The notes beneath the pieces were generated by a model, which saw only the letters and a list, made by a program, of their open reading frames with translations, was not told the DNA's origin and searched no databases. A stretch of 64,000 nucleotides of DNA from Mesorhizobium japonicum MAFF 303099 (GTDB taxonomy: Bacteria; Pseudomonadota; Alphaproteobacteria; Rhizobiales; Rhizobiaceae). Shown one piece after another: positions 16,684-23,529 of the stretch. Numbering within the stretch: the stretch's first letter is position 1; each line of letters begins with the position of its first letter. A program made the translations under genes and the position numbers. The stretch spans positions 1,674,001 through 1,738,000 of the forward strand of contig NC_002678.2 of NCBI RefSeq assembly GCF_000009625.1. The letters run 5' to 3'.

Positions 16684-17138
16684 TTGTCCTGCCAGAAATC
16701 GGACGGCATCTCATACAGCAACTCGCTTGTCAGGCGGCTCACTTCCCGTTCCGTCCGGTTGCCCCCCACTGCCTGGTCTTCGAGGGCCATGTGCTTGCCG
16801 GCGGTGGCGACAATCGCCTTCGCCTTTTTGCGTGCCTGGGCAACGATGATGGCCTCGATCGTCTCGGGCGGAACGAACGCATAGACGAACCGGCACCCCA
16901 TCGCCTCGGCCGTGGCCTGCATCGACTTCAGGGTGACGCCACCTTCGAGTTCGGCCTGCTCCACCTGGGCAATGCGGGCGCGGGTTACGCCCATGCGCCC
17001 TGCAAGCTGCGCGCCCGACATGCCGAGCGCCTTCCGCACAGTTCTTATCCAACCTTCAACAGGTATCTGGATATTCCCGGCTTGGGCGAGATCCACCACT
17101 GCCTGGTATTGTTGGCGAACAGCCTGTTTTAAGCTCAT
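16680..17138 (-). CDS. Mobile mystery protein A (XRE-type HTH)
   Basis: 152 residues from ATG 17138; a TTG at 17159 would add seven. The HTH MSGAQLAGRMGVTRARIAQVEQAE (about 40-65) is followed by GGVTLKSMQATAEAMGCRFVYAFVP, the TIGR02612 signature. It is probably the DNA-binding partner and autoregulator of the Fic protein, analogous to an antitoxin. The upstream region is unusually AT-rich and has two identical 11-bp sites (17148-17224), plausible operators. Confidence 0.82.
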   Translation of the reverse strand: MSLKQAVRQQYQAVVDLAQAGNIQIPVEGWIRTVRKALGMSGAQLAGRMGVTRARIAQVEQAELEGGVTLKSMQATAEAMGCRFVYAFVPPETIEAIIVAQARKKAKAIVATAGKHMALEDQAVGGNRTEREVSRLTSELLYEMPSDFWQDK

Positions 17139-17147
17139 TGTAAACTC

Positions 17148-17224
17148 ATATATTGACAAACGGCTGCATACTGTAAATATTTATGTATACAAATTTTTCT
17201 GAAAAGTCAACTTATATATTGACA
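17148..17224. promoter_or_regulatory. AT-rich promoter with direct repeats ATATATTGACA
   Basis: ATATATTGACA occurs at 17148-17158 and 17214-17224, 66 bp apart, bracketing an AT-rich stretch. On the minus strand the sequence TTGACT (17208-17203) and TATACA downstream resemble -35/-10 elements, though the 15-bp spacer is short. The proximal repeat ends 9 bp before the mystery-protein-A start codon. Autoregulation by the HTH protein is the simplest reading, and is inference. Confidence 0.5.
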
Positions 17225-17246
17225 TTTTCAAAGCTCTCCAGCATGT

Positions 17247-18833
17247 TCACCCCGGTGCCCCTGCAAACAGCACCACCCCATCCCCTCCAGCCGCGGGCCA
17301 ATCCCTGATGGTTCGGTCGTAGCCGCCGGTCAGCACCGTGCCGTCGGGGGCGAAGGCCACTGCGTAGATCGGGCCGGTCTGGCTGTCGAATAGGGCGATC
17401 TGGTTGCCGGTTTCCATGTCCCACAGCCGCGCCGTGCCGTCGAGCGAACCTGACAGCAGGCGCTTGCCGTCGGCCGACAGCGCCAGCGCATAGACCGTGC
17501 CTTCATGGCCCTCGAAGCGCTTCACCTCGCGGCCGCTGTCGAGATCCCAGACCTTGATCGTCAGGTCGCCGCTGCCGGTGATCAGACGATGCGCGTCGGC
17601 GGTGAACACGGCGCCATAGGTGCCTTGCTCGTGGCCGTGCCAGCTGCGCAATTGCTTGCCGCTTTCGATGTCCCAGAGTTTCAGCGTGCCGTCGATGCTG
17701 CCGCTGAGCGCCTGCTTGCCGTCGGGCGAAACGGCGACCGCGCTGATCGACCAGTCGTGCCCGGTCAGCACATGCAGAACGGAATTGTTGACGAGGTCCC
17801 AGACGATGACGTTGCCGGTGTCATGCCCGCTGACGGCGCGCTTGCCGTCCGGGCTGATCGCGAGCTTGTTGACGCCGCCATTCTGGCCAGCCTGGAAGAC
17901 ATGCAGCACAGCGCCATCGGCGAGTTTGCGCAGCACGATCTCGCCATCGTCGCCACCCGTCAGCGCGCTGACGCCGTCGGGCATGTAGAGCGCCGTGCGC
18001 GCCATGTCCTTGTGGACACCGAGATTTCGGATCAGCTGCTTGCCGCCAATGTCCCACAGCTTGATCACACGATCGGTGCTGGCGCTCATGATCGATCGGC
18101 CGTCCGGCGCCACCGCAAGCCAGACGACCGCGTCGCGATGGCCGTCGGGCTGCGTCGGCGCCGCCGGCGGCGGTGGCGGCAACGGCGCCACGGTGGGCGG
18201 CGGAATGACCGCGACCTCCGGCGGCGCGACGGGCGCCGGCGGCATGGCCACGGGTGGCGCCGCCGGCACAGCCACCGGCGGCGGGTTGGCGGCTATCGGT
18301 GGCGGGGCGGGTTGCGGGGCTGGAGCTGGCACAGGGGCCGGTGGCGCGCTGGCGACATCCTGGCCCTTCGGCTCGGCAGGTTTGGGTTCGGTAAGTTTGG
18401 GTTCGTCGGGCTTGGGTTCACTGGGCTTGGGCTCGGCCATCTTCGGTTCATTCGGCCGGGCGGTCACCTCGCCGCCGCCCCACGGGCCGAACCGGTCGAC
18501 GGCCAGCGCCGCCAGCACGATCAACGGCAAGGCGAGGAAGATCTTGCGCAGACCGGGCCTGCCGGTCTCCTGCACTTCGGCCGCGCGGCCGAACAGCGGC
18601 GCTCCGGTCAGATGCGCAGGCCGCCCCGGCAACAGCCCGGCCCAGAACAGCACCGCGCCGGCGAGGCAGGCGAACGCCAGCAGCGAGAAGGCCACCAGCT
18701 GCGTTGCCCAGGGCTCACGCATGGCCGTCAGGCCGAAATCCTTGCCGCCCGGCAAGAGATAGAGATGGACGAGGCAAGCCGCGGCCAGCGCCATCAACAG
18801 CACCGCAAGCAATCTGTCGGCGAGCCTGGTCAT
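17247..18833 (-). CDS. Membrane-anchored WD40 beta-propeller protein
   Basis: 528 residues. Three hydrophobic helices near the N-terminus (about 8-26, 40-66 and 98-114) are followed by a linker of repeated EPK-x units and a long Pro/Ala-rich stretch. The C-terminal half has seven WD40 repeats, each with the H/D...SPDGK...SGS.DGT.KLWD pattern, enough for a closed seven-bladed propeller. The propeller probably serves as a protein-docking platform outside or inside the inner membrane. Partner unknown. An in-frame start up to 19007 is possible, but 18833 begins the first helix. Confidence 0.82.
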   Translation of the reverse strand: MTRLADRLLAVLLMALAAACLVHLYLLPGGKDFGLTAMREPWATQLVAFSLLAFACLAGAVLFWAGLLPGRPAHLTGAPLFGRAAEVQETGRPGLRKIFLALPLIVLAALAVDRFGPWGGGEVTARPNEPKMAEPKPSEPKPDEPKLTEPKPAEPKGQDVASAPPAPVPAPAPQPAPPPIAANPPPVAVPAAPPVAMPPAPVAPPEVAVIPPPTVAPLPPPPPAAPTQPDGHRDAVVWLAVAPDGRSIMSASTDRVIKLWDIGGKQLIRNLGVHKDMARTALYMPDGVSALTGGDDGEIVLRKLADGAVLHVFQAGQNGGVNKLAISPDGKRAVSGHDTGNVIVWDLVNNSVLHVLTGHDWSISAVAVSPDGKQALSGSIDGTLKLWDIESGKQLRSWHGHEQGTYGAVFTADAHRLITGSGDLTIKVWDLDSGREVKRFEGHEGTVYALALSADGKRLLSGSLDGTARLWDMETGNQIALFDSQTGPIYAVAFAPDGTVLTGGYDRTIRDWPAAGGDGVVLFAGAPG

Positions 18834-19029
18834 GGTGCGGGGCTCATGCGGTAACCCCGCCGGTGACGGCATCGGCGTCGATATCGGCAGGTTGTGGTCG
18901 CATCGAATTCCCTCGCCGCAGCCAATCTTACGCAAGGCCGCGGCGGAGTCGAGTGGCCGCCGGTGCGAATGCCGCGTGGGCGCGAACGCACGGAAATGGC
19001 TGGACATTCCTTGCTTCGTTGGGCGCGAC

Positions 19030-19800
19030 CTACTTCAGCTCCACCCAGACAGGCGCGTGGTCGCTGGCGCCGTCCTCACCGCGCACGTCGCGGTCGATAC
19101 CCGCCCCTTTCAGCCGGCGGGCGAGCGTCTTCGACAGCAAGATGTGGTCGAGCCTGAGGCCCGCATCGCGCGGCCAGCGGTTCCGCCGATAGTCCCAGAA
19201 GGTGTAGAGCGTCTCTTTCGGATAGATTTTTCGCAGCGCGTCGACCCAGCCCTGCTCGATGAGGGCGGCGAAGGCGGCGCGGCTTTCCGGCTGCACCAGC
19301 GCGTTGTCGTCATAGGAGCGCGTGGCATAGATGTCGCGCGGCTCGGGCACGATGTTGTAGTCGCCGGCCAGCACGACCGGCAGGCCGGTGTCGAGAAGCT
19401 GCGCCGCATGCGCCTCCAGCCGCGCGTGCCAGGCAAGCTTGTACTGGAATTTCGGCCCCGGCTGCGGATTGCCGTTCGGCGCATAGAGGCAAGCGATGAC
19501 GATGCCGTCGACCGCCGCCTCGATATAGCGGCTTTGCCGGTCGGCATCGTCGCCGGGCAAGGCATCGCGGGTCAGCACCGGCTCCGCGCCGCGCGCCAGG
19601 ATGGCGACGCCGTTCCATGTCGGCTCGCCCTTCCACACCGCGCCATAGCCGGCATCGGCAAGCGCGGTGCGCGGAAACTGCATGTCGCGCGCCTTGAGTT
19701 CCTGCAGGCAGACGACATCGGGCTTTGCCGCCGCCAGCCAGGCCAGCAGGTTTTCCAGCCGGCTGTTGATGTTGTTGATGTTGAAGGTGGCGAGTTTCAT
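19030..19800 (-). CDS. xth: Exodeoxyribonuclease III
   Basis: 256 residues, family length. MKLATFNINNINSRL and VCLQELKARDMQFP (metal-binding Glu), GDYNIVP (Asn/Asp pair), YTFWDYR, LRLDHILLS and the terminal SDHAPVWVE (catalytic Asp-His) all match the ExoIII/AP endonuclease fold. It cleaves 5' to abasic sites and degrades 3' ends in base-excision repair. Cytoplasmic. It lies 7 bp downstream of the alpha/beta hydrolase on the same strand, likely an operon. Distinguishing XthA1 from XthA2 is not possible here. Confidence 0.93.
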   Translation of the reverse strand: MKLATFNINNINSRLENLLAWLAAAKPDVVCLQELKARDMQFPRTALADAGYGAVWKGEPTWNGVAILARGAEPVLTRDALPGDDADRQSRYIEAAVDGIVIACLYAPNGNPQPGPKFQYKLAWHARLEAHAAQLLDTGLPVVLAGDYNIVPEPRDIYATRSYDDNALVQPESRAAFAALIEQGWVDALRKIYPKETLYTFWDYRRNRWPRDAGLRLDHILLSKTLARRLKGAGIDRDVRGEDGASDHAPVWVELK

Positions 19801-19807
19801 GGTTGGA

Positions 19808-20452
19808 TCAGGAGGCGATCCGGCCTGCCCAAGCCTTCACCGTCTCCGCCAGCGTCTTCAGATGATCGGCGGTGGAGAATCCCGAAATGCCCTTGCGCGG
19901 CTTGAGATCGTGGTCGCCATCCTCCAGCCAGATCACCTCGATCTGGTCCGACAGCCCATACCCCGCCACTTCGTCGCGCGTGCCGAACTCGTCTCGCGTG
20001 CCTTGAAAGATCAGCGTCGGCGTCTTCAGCCCGGTCAAATGTTTGGTGCGCAGCTGGTCGGGCTTTCCAGGCGGATGGAAGGGATAGCCGAGACAGACCA
20101 GCCCTGAAATCTCCCCCTTGGCGAACATCTCGTCCGCAACCATGGAAGCGACACGCCCACCCATCGACTTGCCGCCGATGATCAGCTTCCCGGTCACGCC
20201 CCTGGCCCTGAGGTCAGCGATCGCCTTGATATATTCCGGATTGACCGTCTCGGCGCGCGGCGGCGGCTTGCGGTGGCCGTAACGGCGCGCCGCCATATAG
20301 TGGAATTCGAAGCGCGCGACCTGGACACCGGCCGTGGCCAAAGCCTTGGCGGTTGCGGTCATCGAGGGAGAATCCATCGATGCGCCGGCGCCGTGGGCGA
20401 GCAGGATGGTGACGGGAGCGGTGTCGAAGCCGTCGAAGAGGAAGCTGGTCAT
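19808..20452 (-). CDS. Alpha/beta hydrolase (KANL3/Tex30-like)
   Basis: 214 residues. LAHGAGASMDSPSM is the oxyanion-hole loop, GGKSMGGRVAS the nucleophile elbow with Ser, followed by a late Asp (FQGTRDEFG) and His (EDGDHDLK). This matches the dienelactone-hydrolase-like group that also contains Tex30/KANL3. Cytoplasmic hydrolase; substrate unknown. The start codon is followed downstream by xth at 7 bp. A dispersed inverted repeat lies immediately upstream. Confidence 0.88.
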   Translation of the reverse strand: MTSFLFDGFDTAPVTILLAHGAGASMDSPSMTATAKALATAGVQVARFEFHYMAARRYGHRKPPPRAETVNPEYIKAIADLRARGVTGKLIIGGKSMGGRVASMVADEMFAKGEISGLVCLGYPFHPPGKPDQLRTKHLTGLKTPTLIFQGTRDEFGTRDEVAGYGLSDQIEVIWLEDGDHDLKPRKGISGFSTADHLKTLAETVKAWAGRIAS

Positions 20453-20479
20453 GGGACGTCTCGCGCGGCAGTGACGCTG

Positions 20480-20653
20480 CCAATCTCCCCCCTCGTGGGG
20501 GAGATGCCCGGCAGGGCAGAGGGGGGCGCCAAGGAATGCCGGCCTTCAGTCAAATCTCTCCAGGGCGAGACGGCCTGAAATGAGCCGATCCGTTGGCGGG
20601 ACAGCGCCCCCCTCTGTCCTGCCGGACATCTCCCCCACAAGGGGGGAGATCGG
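20480..20653. repeat. Long imperfect inverted repeat (dispersed element pair)
   Basis: The left arm (about 20480-20529) begins CAATCTCCCCCCTCGTGGG; the right arm (about 20604-20653) is its near-exact inverse complement, with a few differences over about 48 bp. Each arm also contains its own small hairpin (CTCCCCC...GGGGGAG). The 74-bp spacer has no gene. The paired arms could fold into a large stem in the intergenic RNA between the hydrolase and the TPR gene. Confidence 0.75.
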
Positions 20654-20681
20654 CTGTCATCGCGACCTTCGCCAATCATCC

Positions 20682-21806
20682 TCACCCCGCCGTCCGAGCC
20701 AGCTGCATATCCACGAACTGCACGCCTTTGGCCGCCACCCCGGCCCATTCGCTATCCGCATCGAGTTCCAGATACCGCACCCAGAGCCGCCGCGCCTCGG
20801 GCAGATTGCCGGCGTCGAATTCCAGCCTGGCCAGGTTGAACACCGGATCGGCATAGCTCTTGTCGAGCGCGATCGCCTTCTGCAAATGCCGCCGCGCGGA
20901 GGCGTCGCGGCCCTGCTCGTTCATCAGCCCGGCGAGATTGAACCAGGCTTCGACGAAGGCCGGATCGAGCTTTATCGCACGCGCATAGTCATGTGCCGCT
21001 TCCGCCGCGTGGCCGCCGGCGCGCAGGCAGTTGGCGCGGTTGAAGGCGGCGATGGCGTCGCTCGGGTCGATGGCGAGGCAGCGCTGGTAGAGCGCGGCGG
21101 CACCATCATGGTCGCCCCCCTCCTCCACCGCTTCGGCCTCGGCAAAAAGCTCTTCCAACGTGTCGTCACCACTGGCGGCGGCGCCCAGATCGAACAGCAA
21201 TTGCCCGTCGAGCTCGCTCTGGCCGCCTTCGAGATAGATCGCGTCGGGGCGGCCGTGCTGCGAGCCGACATTGAGCGATTTGGCGGTGAGCGAGGCCACC
21301 GGGCCTGAGCGGTGCACGGAGCGCGCGATCGCGCCCCAGGTCGCCCCGCCGGCCACCAGCCCGGCATATTTGCGCGCCAGGATCAGGTCGCGGAAGGAGT
21401 AGGGTTCGCAATCATGCTCGAAGGCATCGAACAGGCTGAGCAGGTCGAGGTCGGTGCCCGACAGCCTGGATTGGTCGATCAGCGATTGCCGCGACAGTGA
21501 CGACGCCTCCGGCGCCTTCATCAGGCCGAGCAGGCGCAGAAAACCGTTCTCGCTGATCAGTATGCGCCCGGCCGCGCGCTCGGCGGCGACGCGGCGCTCG
21601 ATCCCGGCATCGCCGTTTTTCGTTAATCCGGCCTTGGCCAACAACGCCCGGCCGAACACGACATGCGTCGTGCGCCTGGTGATGCCGCGCCTCAGCTGGC
21701 CGTGCTGGCGCTCGACCTCCCGCGCGGCGAGCCGCAAGGGAAACGCCGCCAGCGCACCGATGGTACCGAAAACGGCCCCCGGAACCGAAACGGCCGGTGC
21801 CGTCAT
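20682..21806 (-). CDS. BRCT-like/MerR-HTH-like/TPR protein coupled to Ku
   Basis: 374 residues. Residues about 30-95 look like a BRCT domain (RRGITRRTTHVVFGRALL...RILISENGFLRLLGL). Residues about 136-170 (YSFRDLILARKYAGLVAGG...IARSVHRSG) resemble a MerR-type HTH. Residues about 217-350 hold three to four tetratricopeptide repeats (AAFNRANCLRAGGHAAEAA; AWFNLAGLMNEQGRDASA). The start codon overlaps the ku stop by 4 bp (ATGA), so the two are translationally coupled. The architecture suggests a DNA-repair adaptor; this is inference. Cytoplasmic. Confidence 0.75.
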   Translation of the reverse strand: MTAPAVSVPGAVFGTIGALAAFPLRLAAREVERQHGQLRRGITRRTTHVVFGRALLAKAGLTKNGDAGIERRVAAERAAGRILISENGFLRLLGLMKAPEASSLSRQSLIDQSRLSGTDLDLLSLFDAFEHDCEPYSFRDLILARKYAGLVAGGATWGAIARSVHRSGPVASLTAKSLNVGSQHGRPDAIYLEGGQSELDGQLLFDLGAAASGDDTLEELFAEAEAVEEGGDHDGAAALYQRCLAIDPSDAIAAFNRANCLRAGGHAAEAAHDYARAIKLDPAFVEAWFNLAGLMNEQGRDASARRHLQKAIALDKSYADPVFNLARLEFDAGNLPEARRLWVRYLELDADSEWAGVAAKGVQFVDMQLARTAG

Positions 21807-22711
21807 TTCTTGCTCTTGCCGACCGCCTTGAGCAGACTGGCCTTCAACGGATTCTCAGGCGCGCCACCCGCTGCCGCCTTCTTGGCGGCGGGTTTGGCCG
21901 CCACTTCGTCGGCCTTGCTCTTCGACTTGGCCGGCGGCTTCGACTGCGACAGGCTGGCCTTCAGCGCGTCCATCAGATTGATGACATTGCCACGCTCGGG
22001 CGCGGCCGCGATGATCGGCTTGTGGCCCTTCAGCTTCTCGCGGATCATCGCCATCAGCGCGATCTCGTAGCGGTCCTCATAATCCTTCGGATCGAAGGTG
22101 GTTTCCTTCTGCTTGATCAGCGCTTCGGCGAGTTCGAGCATTTCCGGGTCGGGTTTGCCGGCCGGGATATTGCCGAAATATTCAGCTGTGCCACGCACTT
22201 CGTTCGGATTCCTCAACGTACACACGAACATGCCGTTTTCGCGCGCGCCGATCGTCACCACCCGCTCGCGGCTGGACAGGACCAGCCGGGCGATCGCCAG
22301 CTTGCCGGATTTGCGCATGGCTTCGCGCAGCACGGCGAAGGTTTCCTCGGCCATCGCGCCATCCGGCGCCAGGTAATAGGGCGCGTCCTGGTAGATGACA
22401 TCGACCTCGCCCTCGTCGACGAAGGCCTCGATGTTCATCGTATGGTTGGATTCGATACGCACCGTGTCGAGGTCGGCATCATCGATGATGATGTACTGCT
22501 TGTCCTCATACTCGTAGCCCTTGACCAGGTCCGAGCGCTCGACGAGCCCGAGTTCGGGATCGACCGGCTTCATGTTGATGCGGTTATGGGTCTTCTTGTG
22601 CAGCTGATTGAACGAGATGCGCTCGCTGGTCGTCGTCGCCGGATAGAGCCGGACCGGACAGCTGACGAGGCTGAGCTTGAGATAACCCTTCCAACTTGCC
22701 CTGGGCGCCAT
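21803..22711 (-). CDS. ku: Ku protein, non-homologous end joining
   Basis: 302 residues. MAPRASWKGYLKLSLVSCPVRLYPA is the bacterial Ku N-terminus; the central ring domain includes VKGYEYEDKQYIIIDDADLD and YYLAPDGAMAEETFAVLREAM. After about residue 255 comes a Lys/Ala-rich tail (KPPAKSKSKADEVAAKPAAKK) that in homologues binds DNA and contacts LigD. Ku forms a dimeric ring on double-strand ends and recruits LigD. ligD lies 800 bp upstream on the same strand with a GIY-YIG gene between. Confidence 0.95.
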   Translation of the reverse strand: MAPRASWKGYLKLSLVSCPVRLYPATTTSERISFNQLHKKTHNRINMKPVDPELGLVERSDLVKGYEYEDKQYIIIDDADLDTVRIESNHTMNIEAFVDEGEVDVIYQDAPYYLAPDGAMAEETFAVLREAMRKSGKLAIARLVLSSRERVVTIGARENGMFVCTLRNPNEVRGTAEYFGNIPAGKPDPEMLELAEALIKQKETTFDPKDYEDRYEIALMAMIREKLKGHKPIIAAAPERGNVINLMDALKASLSQSKPPAKSKSKADEVAAKPAAKKAAAGGAPENPLKASLLKAVGKSKK

Positions 22712-22939
22712 GATACACTCCTACGCGGCCATGCACTGATACTGCTCAGCGCTTTTCGTCCGAAGGACGATTGACGCCGTGGAAATCCTACACCGACCCC
22801 GCACAATAGCGGCAAATCCCTGACGAAATGTTTTAGGCTGCCGGAGGGTCACGGGCGCAGAATAATTCAAATTGTATGAAGCGTCGATGGCACCCAGCCC
22901 TTCGGATCAAGCCGAGGAAGATGACCCGGCATCCCTCTT

Positions 22940-23100
22940 CTTCGTCATCCTAGGGCGGAGCAAGGAGCGAAGCGACGCGGCGCAGACCCTAGGATCCATG
23001 CCGTGACCTTTAAGCGTCGCTACGGTCCAGAATTCTGATCCGCCGTATTCCACGACCGTCGTCACGGCATGGATCCTCGGGTCAGGCCCGAGGATGACGA
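22940..23100. repeat. Dispersed palindromic repeats, two copies in opposite orientation
   Basis: Copy A (22943-23007) runs CGTCATCCTAGGGCGGAGC... to CCCTAGGATCCATGCCGTGAC. Copy B (about 23061-23100) is an inverted, shorter form: GTCACGGCATGGATCCTCGG ... CCGAGGATGACG. The 56 bp at 22940-22995 are identical to 34771-34826. Copy C lies beyond the GIY-YIG gene at 23466-23529. The unit ends CGTCATCC/GGATGACG are constant while the interior varies. No coding content. Confidence 0.85.
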
Positions 23101-23114
23101 AGCGCGAGGTGGCC

Positions 23115-23402
23115 TCACCATCCAGTTCCGCGAAACAGTTCGAACCAGTCTGGATTCGCCTTTTCGATCAGGTCGATCTTCCATTGGCGCAGCCGGCGCT
23201 TCAACGATTTCTCGCGCTGGATGGCGTCGGTGATGTCGAAGTATTCCTCATACCAGACCAGTCGTTGCACACCGTATTGGCTGGTGAAGCGCGAGCCTTC
23301 GCCTGACTTGTGCTCGGGCATACGGCGGCCAAGGTCGTTGGTCACCCCGATGTAGATCGTGCCGCGTTTCTGACTCGCGGTCATGTAGACGTAGCCGGTC
23401 AT
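23115..23402 (-). CDS. GIY-YIG nuclease-domain protein
   Basis: 95 residues. GYVYMTASQKRGTIYIGVTN carries the two signature strands (GIY as VYM, YIG intact), followed by RRMPEHKSGEGSRFT, then LVWYEEYFDITDAIQREKSLKR with the catalytic Glu and WKIDLIEKANPDW. This is the small single-domain (YhbQ/UPF0213-like) form. Such proteins may cut DNA, but cellular roles are unknown. It lies between repeat copies B and C, which share an 18-bp direct repeat on either side. Confidence 0.88.
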   Translation of the reverse strand: MTGYVYMTASQKRGTIYIGVTNDLGRRMPEHKSGEGSRFTSQYGVQRLVWYEEYFDITDAIQREKSLKRRLRQWKIDLIEKANPDWFELFRGTGW

Positions 23403-23465
23403 GCGACGACTTTAGCCGGCGCTACAGTTGGCGACCATTCTGAACCCGCTGCATTCTAAGGCCAA

Positions 23466-23529
23466 CGTCACGGCATGGATCCTAGGGTCTACGCGTCGCT
23501 TCGCTCCTTGCTTCGCCTAGGATGACGAA
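23466..23529. repeat. Dispersed palindromic repeat, copy C, overlapping the ligD 3' end
   Basis: CGTCACGGCATGGATCCT (23466-23483) repeats 23060-23077 exactly. The remainder to 23529 is an inverted, slightly diverged copy of 22940-22995 (GGGTCTACGCGTCGC... to GGATGACGAA). On the minus strand its first bases, TCGTCATCCTAG, read as the last three codons plus stop of ligD. Confidence 0.85.
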
